NCBI GenBank assembly: GCA_934728065.1
Contig: CAKVDW010000017.1
Span: 1-31,813, forward strand
DNA from: an uncultured Campylobacter sp.
Lineage (GTDB): Bacteria > Campylobacterota > Campylobacteria > Campylobacterales > Campylobacteraceae
DNA: 31,813 nt
Direction: 5' to 3'
Shown here: positions 1 to 7,129 of the stretch, one piece after another
Position numbering within the stretch: the stretch's first letter is position 1
Layout: every line of letters starts with the position of its first letter
Made by a program: the position numbers and the translations under genes
Notes under the pieces: model-generated
The model's input: the letters and a program-made list of their open reading frames with translations, nothing else
What the model was told of the DNA's origin: nothing
The model's database searches: none

Positions 1-655
1 AAACAGCCATTATTTCAGGGAGCATTTTTATTTTGCCTTCTTTTGCGTGTAAGAGACTGATAAACCAATCGCCGGGTGAAATATCTAAAAAATATTGTCT
101 AGTATTTGTTTGGTTAAACATCCAGCGATAAACCACAGAAGTTGTTTGTATTAAATTTGTTTTAAGCAAAAGTTCAAATGTAGTTCCACTCTTTATCATC
201 TTTTGCGTGGGATAAATTTCATCAGTTTTTTCAAAGTCAAACCCTTCATACACCACTTTAACAGGATGAAAACATATCGAGTAGTCAGGGTGGGTTTCTA
301 AAAAATCAACCTGTTTTTGAAGTTTATATTCATCTATCCAATAATCATCGCCTTCGCAAATGGCTACATAAGGTGTTTTTGCGTTGCTATATACCTCTAA
401 TGAATTTTTGGTTGCGCCGATATTTTTTTTCCTAAAAATGGGTTTTATGATATCAGGATATTTTTTAGCATACTCTTTTAAAATATCAGTAGTGCCATCT
501 GTCGAGCAATCATCTCCAACAATAACCTGAAATTTAAAATTTGTTTTTTGCATCAAAAAGCTATCTAATGCTTGTGCTATATAATCTTTGTGATTGTATG
601 TTACACAAAGTATGCTTACTAATGGGTTTGCCACTTCAATGTTTGTATTATCCAT
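1..655 (-). CDS. Family 2 glycosyltransferase, N-terminal part (cut by window edge)
   Basis: About 218 N-terminal residues are present and the reading frame is still open at base 1, so the C-terminus lies outside the window. The start MDNTNIEVANPLVSILCVTY is a typical GT-A opening. It is followed by GDDCSTDGT near residue 50 and EGDDYW near residue 100, the latter being the DXD-like nucleotide-sugar and metal site of GT2 enzymes. The ATG at 655 follows an AAGGG ribosome site. It lies 14 bases after the stop of the pentapeptide-repeat protein, so this is the last visible gene of a minus-strand operon that also holds a sugar aminotransferase and two methyltransferases. It probably transfers a sugar during synthesis of a surface glycan (flagellin, LOS or capsule). 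The fold is clear; donor and acceptor are unknown. Confidence 0.88.
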   Translation of the reverse strand, partial: MDNTNIEVANPLVSILCVTYNHKDYIAQALDSFLMQKTNFKFQVIVGDDCSTDGTTDILKEYAKKYPDIIKPIFRKKNIGATKNSLEVYSNAKTPYVAICEGDDYWIDEYKLQKQVDFLETHPDYSICFHPVKVVYEGFDFEKTDEIYPTQKMIKSGTTFELLLKTNLIQTTSVVYRWMFNQTNTRQYFLDISPGDWFISLLHAKEGKIKMLPEIMAV

Positions 656-669
656 TATATTAAGCCCTT

Positions 670-2952
670 TCAACTTGGTATTATCGAATTCTTACGAGCA
701 GTCTTTTGCAAAGAAAATATACACAGCAAAAGTATAATACTATAAATCACACTTGTGGATTTGATAGTATCGCTTAGGATTTTATCACAATCAATAATCT
801 GTTTAATACTTTGTAGTTTTAATTTATCATCTAATTTTATTATTGATAAAATATTTTTTAACTTAGTTTGATTTTCCTGCGATTCGAAAATTTGATATTC
901 TTCGTCTTTTGGCGTTATTGATAAACAAGGAAAATATCTAATAATACTATATATTCTTTCATCAATTCTGTCAATAAAATCTAAATTAAGCAATTTTTTC
1001 ATATCCAAAAACATAGCACTATTGTTGTTTTTATTGTCAATATTTTTTATAGTGCTAATTAAATCCGAGCGATTGTTTTCAAGGGTTGTCAGAATTTTTT
1101 CAAAATTGTCTATTTTTTTCTTGTCAAATAAATATGATAAAATATTATTTAACTCTATTTTGTTGGTAATTATCGTTGTCTTAACCGAATTTAATTCAGT
1201 GAAAGAAATATTATGCTCCTTTTGATACTCATTTAGCAATATAAAATTTTTTTGAGAAATTTTAGCTAAGTTTATAATAGTGCTTGAATTTAAATCACTG
1301 AGTTTGCGCTCAAATTTACTTTCAAAAAGTTTATCAGATGAAAAAATACCTATAAATGGGTTGATGAGCTGTGGTTTTAGGATGATAACGCCTAAAAATA
1401 CCATATATGATAATACTCTTACAAAAAATATAATAATTTTTATTTTACAAATAAAGAAAATATAAAAAATGATTATGCCTAAAAAATACACCATCAAAAA
1501 GAAAACTTCGATAGGTTTTGAGTTTAGAAAAGTCATACTTTCAAAAAACAAAAAAGCAAATATAATGAAAAACATTGCGAGTGAGAGCATAAGAAATTTT
1601 TTTCGTACTATTGAATATGAAAATAATATTATTATAATAACACAATAGCTTGACAAAAATAGAAAGTCTGAAAAATCAATAGAATTTAAGATGTCTATAT
1701 GTTTGATAAAAGCATAACAAAGTCCTGCATACAAAGTTATCATTCCAGCAGTAAAGTTTAAAATTTTAACAAAATTTGTATGATGGTCGCTTGTATTTCT
1801 ATAAAGTTGTAACAATACACAATTAACCCAAGTAGTATAATCTTGCATATTTTTTCCAATACGATATATTTTTATGGTTTTATATTTAATAAATCTTGTC
1901 ATAAACAATAGGAAATTTTCTTGAATTAAAAGATTAAGCGTAATGTAAAAAAAAATTGCAAAAAAACCTATTACAAGTTGCATTATAAAACCAAATAGAA
2001 ACATTGGAAATAAGATGCAACAAAATAATAAACAACCAAAAAAGATTGGAATATGTTCTATAAAATAACCTATTTTATCTTTTACATTATTTAATATTGT
2101 CAATATTGCATTAAAAACCAATGCTAATGTTATTTTTTTAAATTTTTTCTTTTTTTCTAAACTTGCTCGATGATTGGATTGGATTATTTTTTCTAAGCTA
2201 ATTTCAAGCTCTTTTTCCCTAGCATAAAGCTCAAATTTATGCCACTCTTGTGCTTCTAGTATATTATTTTGTTCTATCAAAACATCTTTGATAATACGAA
2301 AAGAATCCTTGGCATTTTGAGCATATCGTAGTTTATATTTTTGCTCCTTTTCTTCACTTTGATCTTCTTGATATGCTTTATCTTTGCAATAATTATCATC
2401 GATAAAATTTTCAACTTGTTTAAAACCCAAGCTATTTATATCTATATTTACGAGATTAGCAGCTTTTTGTTCTTTAAAATAACAAGCACTCAAATTTGGC
2501 ACTTTTTTGAATTTTACTCCATAAAAACAAGCCACTTTTTCAAATTCACATTCGTGGAAATCAGCATAATCTTCAAAAGTAGAATTGTTAAAATATATAT
2601 TATATTCAAATGAGCTGTTTGAAAAAATGACTTGCTTTTTAAAAGTGCAATTTTTAAACGATACTTTGCCCTTAAATTCGCATTTATCAAATTTCACTTT
2701 TTCTTTAAAAACTATATTCTCACAAGTAAATTTTTTAAAAGGAAGTAAGTTCTGTCGAATGTGTAATTGATAGAAACACGAGACATCTATATCAATCTCG
2801 GCACAAACAGCAACGATTTTACCATCTTTGTTTTTTTCAACCATACTTGAATCGCGCGTATATACATACTTTAAAAAGTCCATAAAACTCTTTTGAAGAT
2901 TATTGTTGTCGCGAAAAAAATCATTAAATAACCGAGTATCTATACACGCCAT
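670..2952 (-). CDS. Pentapeptide-repeat multi-pass membrane protein
   Basis: This 760-residue protein is not assignable to a characterised gene. Residues about 82-159 hold seven units of an 11-residue repeat of the form xxxxxFxxCxF (for example KGKVSFKNCTF), matching the Phe-rich Pentapeptide_3 type of right-handed beta-helix. A charged, probably helical stretch follows (about 160-270). Then come several hydrophobic segments (about 275-540), a second charged soluble part, and a last hydrophobic segment near the C-terminus (VIYSIILLLCIFSLQ). The ATG at 2952 comes 6 bases after the stop of the upstream methyltransferase, whose 3' end supplies the AAGTAGG ribosome site, so the two are translationally linked. 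The gene is even more AT-rich than its neighbours, which may reflect transfer. A scaffold or membrane role in glycan export or modification is only a guess from its position. Confidence 0.75.
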   Translation of the reverse strand: MACIDTRLFNDFFRDNNNLQKSFMDFLKYVYTRDSSMVEKNKDGKIVAVCAEIDIDVSCFYQLHIRQNLLPFKKFTCENIVFKEKVKFDKCEFKGKVSFKNCTFKKQVIFSNSSFEYNIYFNNSTFEDYADFHECEFEKVACFYGVKFKKVPNLSACYFKEQKAANLVNIDINSLGFKQVENFIDDNYCKDKAYQEDQSEEKEQKYKLRYAQNAKDSFRIIKDVLIEQNNILEAQEWHKFELYAREKELEISLEKIIQSNHRASLEKKKKFKKITLALVFNAILTILNNVKDKIGYFIEHIPIFFGCLLFCCILFPMFLFGFIMQLVIGFFAIFFYITLNLLIQENFLLFMTRFIKYKTIKIYRIGKNMQDYTTWVNCVLLQLYRNTSDHHTNFVKILNFTAGMITLYAGLCYAFIKHIDILNSIDFSDFLFLSSYCVIIIILFSYSIVRKKFLMLSLAMFFIIFAFLFFESMTFLNSKPIEVFFLMVYFLGIIIFYIFFICKIKIIIFFVRVLSYMVFLGVIILKPQLINPFIGIFSSDKLFESKFERKLSDLNSSTIINLAKISQKNFILLNEYQKEHNISFTELNSVKTTIITNKIELNNILSYLFDKKKIDNFEKILTTLENNRSDLISTIKNIDNKNNNSAMFLDMKKLLNLDFIDRIDERIYSIIRYFPCLSITPKDEEYQIFESQENQTKLKNILSIIKLDDKLKLQSIKQIIDCDKILSDTIKSTSVIYSIILLLCIFSLQKTARKNSIIPS

Positions 2953-2958
2953 TAAAAC

Positions 2959-3621
2959 CTACTTCACAACCTCAGCTATCAAATTCGAAGCCTCGCCCCT
3001 TGTTTCTAAATTTCGCAGTTCTGGGTGTTTGCTTTCATTAAGCCTGCATTTTTCTATCTTAACACAACCAATATCTTTAAGCCTTCGTTCTAGTTCCTCC
3101 CAGTCATAAAGCCACTGATGTCCCCACCAACGAAATGCTATGTTTATAGCCTCCGCATTTGTTTTTATAAAGTCCAAACCAGCCTCTTTAAGTCCAGCTT
3201 TATTTTCTGTTAGGTGGTTTTTATTGAGATAATCTCTCACGCACACTTCTAAATCAGGCATTGCAATCCTCAAAACTCCATTTGGCTTCAACATTCGCAT
3301 ACATTCTTTTAAAAGCCCCCCCCCCTCGTCAGCTGTCAAATGCTCTAAAAAGTGTTCATTATAGATAAAATCCACACTATTTTCGGGCAAAGGCAAAGGT
3401 TTTCTCAAATCCCACATAAAATCCAGCTTTTTTATGTTGTTATCTGAGTTGTTGTCAATGTTTATCCAACCCTCCTTATAAACCGTCCCACAACCTATGT
3501 GCAACTTGATACACTCTTTTTGTAAAATATCCTTGACATTTTTGTAAGTAACGACAAGCTTTTGCTTTTTCCTCTTACCTCGCAGGGTATCGATGAACTT
3601 TTGTCCAGCTTTAAAACGCAT
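2959..3621 (-). CDS. SAM-dependent methyltransferase, phase-variable, ON in this sequence
   Basis: The 220-residue class I methyltransferase carries the SAM-binding motif LHIGCG near residue 40, an acidic DFMWDL segment near 67, and the later strand MLKPNGVLRIAMPDLE near 110-125. A run of ten G on the coding strand (3316-3325) encodes E99 and Gly100-102 within DEGGGLLKE. The frame is open at this length, and gain or loss of one G would truncate the protein just after residue 100. The N-terminus MRFKAGQKFIDTLR and the bases before it resemble those of the FkbM gene immediately upstream. Its position between a sugar aminotransferase and a glycosyltransferase suggests it methylates a surface sugar. 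Substrate and target atom cannot be read from the sequence. Confidence 0.85.
   Translation of the reverse strand: MRFKAGQKFIDTLRGKRKKQKLVVTYKNVKDILQKECIKLHIGCGTVYKEGWINIDNNSDNNIKKLDFMWDLRKPLPLPENSVDFIYNEHFLEHLTADEGGGLLKECMRMLKPNGVLRIAMPDLEVCVRDYLNKNHLTENKAGLKEAGLDFIKTNAEAINIAFRWWGHQWLYDWEELERRLKDIGCVKIEKCRLNESKHPELRNLETRGEASNLIAEVVK
3316..3325 (-). repeat. Poly-G tract (G10) inside methyltransferase
   Basis: There are ten consecutive C on the plus strand, read as G10 in the gene. Tracts of this length in Campylobacter slip during replication and switch genes on and off. At ten bases the methyltransferase frame is intact. Confidence 0.95.
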
Positions 3622-3642
3622 TTTTTCTCCTTTTGGTTTAAT

Positions 3643-4627
3643 TTATCTCACACTTGCATATAAAACGGTCTCCCATTCCATATCTGTATGGTGTTTTACA
3701 TAAAGTTTGTATTCAGGAACGATTTGCTTGATATATTTTGGAATCATATAAAAATCCTCAATCTTGTGATATATGCAAATAGCCAAATTTGGCTTATACT
3801 GACAAATCGTTCTTTTCGCACCTTTAAGTGCTGCTAACTCTGAGCCTTCAATGTCCATTTTTATAAAATCCACCTTTTCAAGTCCTTCTTCTTTTACCAA
3901 ATCATCAATGCTCTTTGTTTTTATCATATAAGGAGACCCCCCCCCAAGCAATCTTTTCCATAGAACAAAAGGTCCCAGGACCATTTTCATAAACATATAA
4001 ATCTGTATTAGAATCTGAGTGTAAAGCGTTATTTAAAATCTTAATCCTATCTTTTAATCTCGGGTTTAAATCAAGCCCCTTGCGAAAAACACTTAAATTC
4101 TCATTTAAAAATTCAAAAGAGAAAACCTTGCCCTTTTCGCCAACCTTATGAGCGAAATAAAGAGCGGTATCGCCATAACAAGCTCCCCCATCGATAACCG
4201 TATCTCCATTTTTTATGTCTATATCAACGCCATCTCTTTGGTAAGAGTATTGTTCTGTGATAAAATAAACACTCATTGGCGATGAGTAGCATTTTACATC
4301 AAAGCCCAAAGCACTAAGGTTGATTTGTTCAAGCTCACTTTGTTGCCCCCAAACTTTGATTTTATCACTATCTTTGACACTGATTTTATCGATAACTTCT
4401 CTACTTGGGCTTTGTAAAGCACTTTCTAATCCAAAATTGTGATTAAGTCTATACTGCAAAACATTCAAATAAGTTTGTTTGGAGTAATCATCATCAAGTA
4501 GGTTATTATAAACATCTATGAACTCTTTTAACTTGAATTTCATATCAATTTCTTTTTCACGCCATTTTACCCTTATAAACGGCTTTCTAATCTTATCGAT
4601 TATCTTTTGTCCTAACTCAAAACGCAT
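3643..4627 (-). pseudogene. FkbM-family methyltransferase, phase-variable, OFF (frameshifted at G9)
   Basis: Two overlapping frames together make one FkbM-type methyltransferase. The first (4627 to 3905) encodes 240 residues with the SAM motif VIDGGACYGDT at 144-154, then runs out of frame after W228-G-G. The second (from the tract to 3643) supplies the family's C-terminal signature VDFIKMDIEGSELAALKGA. The break is at a run of nine G (3937-3945). Eight or eleven G would restore a protein of 327 or 328 residues. FkbM enzymes are usually sugar O-methyltransferases. The ATG at 4627 follows a GGAG-type ribosome site 17 bases after the aminotransferase stop. An internal ATG at 3996 could start a 117-residue C-terminal piece, but that piece lacks the SAM site. 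This is a reversible OFF state rather than decay, provided the tract length is read correctly. Confidence 0.88.
3937..3945 (-). repeat. Poly-G tract (G9) breaking the FkbM gene
   Basis: There are nine consecutive C on the plus strand. On the coding strand the run joins codon W228 to the C-terminal frame. The frame requires eight or eleven G, so at nine the gene is off. Confidence 0.95.
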
Positions 4628-4644
4628 TTTTTCTCCTTTTAGTT

Positions 4645-5772
4645 TTATCTAAACACATTCTCAATCCTTTCACATATAAAGCCAAGCACCTGCTCGCTCA
4701 AATCCCCATAAAAAGGCAAACACAGCACTTTCATCTTTATTTCATCAGTTACGCTCAAATCCGCTCTTTTAGCATTTTTATAGCACTCAAAATCGTGGCA
4801 AGCAGGGTAAAAATACTTTCGTGTCATTATATTTATGGCTTTAAATTTATCATACGCTTCATCTCTTGAAAGTGGATATTCATCATCAACGATGATGGGG
4901 TAGTATTGATATGAATTTGTTGTATTTTTAGGCATTTGCGGGACTTTAATGCCCCTTATTTTGCTTAAATTCTCATCATAGAATTTTTTGATTTTTTGTC
5001 GCCTTTCTTGCTCGGCTTTGTATTGCTTTAAGTTAAGTAGCCCCCAAGCCGCTTGGATTTCATTCATCTTGCCATTTATGCCGATTTCTTCGACAAATTC
5101 TTCATTTTTTATACCAAAATTGCGAAGATTGTGAATTTTTTCACTCAAATTTGTATCTTTATAAGCCAAAGCTCCGCCTTCTATGGTGTTAAAAAGCTTT
5201 GTCGCGTGAAAAGAAAACATAGTAATATCGCCAAAATTCCCTATACTCACGCCATCAAGCTCAGTGCTAAAAGCGTGAGCCGCGTCATAAATGACTTTTA
5301 AGTTGTGTTTTCGGGCTATTTTATCGATTTTATCGACATTACAAGGAAAACCATACACATGAACGCCCAAGATAGCAGAAGTTTTAGGTGTGATTAAGCT
5401 TTCGATTTTATCAGCATTTATAGTCATCGTCTGTGGCTCTATATCGCAAAAAACAGGCTTTAAGCCATTCCAGCTTATGCAGTGTGGTGTCGCCGCAAAG
5501 GTAAAAGGCGTGGTGATGACCTCGCTACCATAAGGCAAATTTAAAGCCTTAATAGCCGTAAGTAGCGCAATGGTGCCATTGTTAAACAGCTTAGCATTTG
5601 GCACTTTTAGCTCTTGTTTAATGGCGTTTTCAAGCTCATTGTGCTTTGCACCCATATTTGTAATCCACTTTGAAGCGTAAAGTTCTTGCAAACTCTCATA
5701 AACGCCTTGTATATCGGGCAACAAAGGGGAAGTAACGAAAATCTTTTGTGAAATTTCGACCTTATCATTCAT
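4645..5772 (-). CDS. DegT/DnrJ/EryC1/StrS-family sugar aminotransferase
   Basis: This 375-residue PLP-dependent enzyme has the usual family length. Visible landmarks are FNNGTIALLTAIKAL (phosphate-binding loop, residues 63-77), TTPFTFAATPHCISWNGLKPVFCDI (87-111), YDAAHAF with Asp163 that contacts the PLP nitrogen, and SFHATKLFNTIEGGAL with the Schiff-base Lys192. The HATK-FNT-EGGA form is typical of the VioA/FdtB branch, which puts an amino group on 4- or 3-keto-6-deoxy nucleotide sugars. The exact product is not decidable here. ATG 5772 follows a GGAG site seven bases upstream. It is the first gene of the minus-strand glycan operon, and an 11-base G tract lies 44 bases ahead of the start, where it could modulate expression. 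Confidence 0.9.
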   Translation of the reverse strand: MNDKVEISQKIFVTSPLLPDIQGVYESLQELYASKWITNMGAKHNELENAIKQELKVPNAKLFNNGTIALLTAIKALNLPYGSEVITTPFTFAATPHCISWNGLKPVFCDIEPQTMTINADKIESLITPKTSAILGVHVYGFPCNVDKIDKIARKHNLKVIYDAAHAFSTELDGVSIGNFGDITMFSFHATKLFNTIEGGALAYKDTNLSEKIHNLRNFGIKNEEFVEEIGINGKMNEIQAAWGLLNLKQYKAEQERRQKIKKFYDENLSKIRGIKVPQMPKNTTNSYQYYPIIVDDEYPLSRDEAYDKFKAINIMTRKYFYPACHDFECYKNAKRADLSVTDEIKMKVLCLPFYGDLSEQVLGFICERIENVFR

Positions 5773-5816
5773 AAAAAATCTCCGCTTTTTAATTTATATA
5801 AATCCATATTTTAAAT

Positions 5817-5827
5817 CCCCCCCCCCC
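5817..5827 (-). repeat. Intergenic poly-G tract (G11) upstream of the aminotransferase
   Basis: There are eleven consecutive C on the plus strand, between the tmRNA 3' end and the aminotransferase start. No long frame runs through it. On the minus strand it is followed by AT-rich words such as TAAAAT that could be a -10 box. It therefore lies in a promoter or leader rather than in a coding region. Confidence 0.9.
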
Positions 5828-5876
5828 TTTCAAAAGACCAAATAATTTATTTTAAAAACAATACTATCATCAAATT

Positions 5877-6235
5877 TGGTGGAAGCGAGGGGTGTCGAAC
5901 CCCTGTCCAAAAATAGTCCGTCATAGGCATCTACATACTTAGCGAGAATGAAAACTTCACCGCACAAGGCTCATTCTCCAAAGCCAGCTTGCACGGCTGA
6001 GACTAAAATTCGCTCAAACGCTCGTCAAACGCCTAAACTACACTATCAAAAGGTTACTCGCACACCAAGCTAGATAGTATCGCCCAGCAGCAAGGCTCGA
6101 CCGCTACGCGATTTTAGCGTAAGCAGGAGCGAATTTCGCGTTGTTTGCGTTTAAATTTTGTCGGACTTTTAACGCTTTGTCCAAAGCGGTATGCCACCTA
6201 AGCCACTCTACTCCTGTCGAAGCCAAGTCGCTCCC
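5877..6235 (-). ncRNA. ssrA: tmRNA (transfer-messenger RNA)
   Basis: The minus strand begins GGGAGCGACTTGGCTTCGAC, the conserved 5' acceptor side of one-piece tmRNA. It ends with a T-arm (GGTTCGAACCCC) and GCTTCCACCA, with CCA encoded, giving about 359 nt. The tag reading frame lies inside at 6104-6148. tmRNA with SmpB rescues stalled ribosomes and tags the unfinished protein for proteolysis. It is transcribed in the same direction as the glycan operon, whose first gene starts about 100 bases downstream. Confidence 0.97.
6104..6148 (-). other. tmRNA proteolysis-tag reading frame
   Basis: Resume codon GCA, then codons for ANNAKFAPAYAKIA and a TAG stop. The C. jejuni tag as I recall it is ANNVKFAPAYAKAA, so this one differs by V4A and A13I. 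The C-terminal hydrophobic-Ala end needed for protease recognition is kept. Confidence 0.92.
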
Positions 6236-6315
6236 AAATGTGAGCGTGATTATAGCACAAATTTCAAATAAAAACGACAAATTATGTAAATTTTTGCATT
6301 TATTTTTCAAAAATT

Positions 6316-6513
6316 TTACGCCTTTCCCCCATAAATCAAAATCTTTCTTGCGAAAAAGCTATAAAATGCCACTACAAAAGAAGTGAGAATTTTAGCAAAC
6401 AAGCTTTCAAGCCCTATAAATTCAACCAAAATCCACAAGATAAGACTGTTTATCGCAAGTCCTAGCAAATTTATCATAGAACTTAAAGCAAATTTCAGCC
6501 TTTGCTTTGACAA
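6316..6513 (-). pseudogene. GtrA-like membrane protein, C-terminal half only
   Basis: About 65 residues encode two hydrophobic helices (MINLLGLAINSLILWILVEF and a segment around ILTSFVVAFYSFF) and end ARKILIYGGKA. This resembles the second half of GtrA-family proteins, which normally have four helices, about 120-130 residues and an RxFVF-like end. The frame can only start at a TTG (6513), and a stop lies three codons further upstream. The missing first half is replaced by TTGTCATAC-type repeats of the adjacent palindromic element. This looks like a remnant cut at its 5' side. GtrA proteins are thought to flip polyprenyl-linked sugars, which fits the nearby glycan genes. A functional two-helix protein from TTG cannot be excluded. 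Confidence 0.6.
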
Positions 6514-6557
6514 AGTGGCTTGTTATGCTGATTTGTCTTGCCTATTTATTTTCCCTT

Positions 6558-6774
6558 TGTCATACCATTATTTTTTCTTGTCATACCGACACACTTTGTC
6601 ATACTAACTTCTTTGTTGTCATACTGAGGCTTTAGCCGAAGTATCCATAAATTTAAAGCGCATCTTAACTTTCTTTGTGGATACTTCGCTTTCTAAAGAA
6701 AGCTCAAAATGACAGTAGTAGTGGATACTTCGGCTAAAGCCTCAGTATGACAACAAAGGAAGTCAATATGACAA
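6558..6774. repeat. REP/BIME-like palindromic element, copy A
   Basis: The core starts TTGTCATACTGAGG and contains GAAGTATCCA. A 37-base arm at 6611-6647 is perfectly complementary to 6722-6758. Inside lies a second, diverged right arm (about 6691-6714, GCTTTCTAAAGAAAGC hairpin) and a loop containing ATAAATTTAAAG and CTTTGTGGATAC. Four TTGTCATAC words on the left (6558, 6578, 6596, 6616) and two GTATGACAA-type words on the right (6745, 6766) are spaced 18-21 bases apart. The same loop and arms, reverse-complemented, occur at 9999-10190. No transposase is present. The layout resembles non-autonomous REP or MITE elements moved in trans. Confidence 0.85.
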
Positions 6775-7071
6775 AAGAGCCAAAGCACCCACAAACCCAC
6801 TCAAAAAACCAAACCCACTCAAAACTTTCCTACAAAACACAAGCCCTCATTCAAAAAAATTCCCCAAAAGCACAAAAAATCACTCAAAAATTCCTCAAAC
6901 CACACCCAAAGCTTTCTCCCTAAATCCCCCAAAGCTTTTAAAATTTTCCCTAAACCCCACTCAAAAAATTTCTCAACTTTTCCCCAAAATTCCCCAAAAA
7001 ATTCCAACTTTCATCAACTTTCACCAAATTTCCAAAAAATTCCCAAAAAATTTCTAAAAAATTTCTCAAAT
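6775..7071. other. Non-coding, C/A-rich low-complexity stretch upstream of flgE
   Basis: The plus strand is almost free of G and built of words such as CCCACTCAAAA, TTCCCCAAAA and AAAAAATTTC. A 62-codon open frame on the minus strand (6819-7007) has a biased F/G/W/K composition, as expected from such DNA, and no good ribosome site, so it is not called as a gene. Nothing else is recognised before the flgE promoter. Confidence 0.7.
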
Positions 7072-7089
7072 TTGGAACAGCTTTTGCTT
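7072..7089 (+). promoter_or_regulatory. Sigma-54 promoter of flgE
   Basis: TTGGAACAGCTTTTGCTT fits the Campylobacter RpoN consensus TTGGAAC-N5-TTGCTT exactly. It lies 41 bases before the flgE ATG. In Campylobacter, hook and rod genes are transcribed by RpoN with the activator FlgR. Confidence 0.93.
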
Positions 7090-7129
7090 GTATCCTGCAA
7101 AACAATATTTTAAAAGAAAAGGATTCACT

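Noticed and set aside
6104..6310. 68-codon minus-strand frame covering the tmRNA
   Set aside because: Its last codons are the tmRNA tag; the rest is structured tmRNA sequence, not a separate gene.
6819..7007. 62-codon open frame on the minus strand before flgE
   Set aside because: Biased composition dictated by the C/A-rich low-complexity DNA, no family likeness and no convincing ribosome site.
7088..7129. Earlier TTG start for flgE giving 14 extra residues
   Set aside because: The codon lies inside the sigma-54 promoter, and the conserved FlgE start is MMRSLWSG at 7130 behind a good ribosome site.
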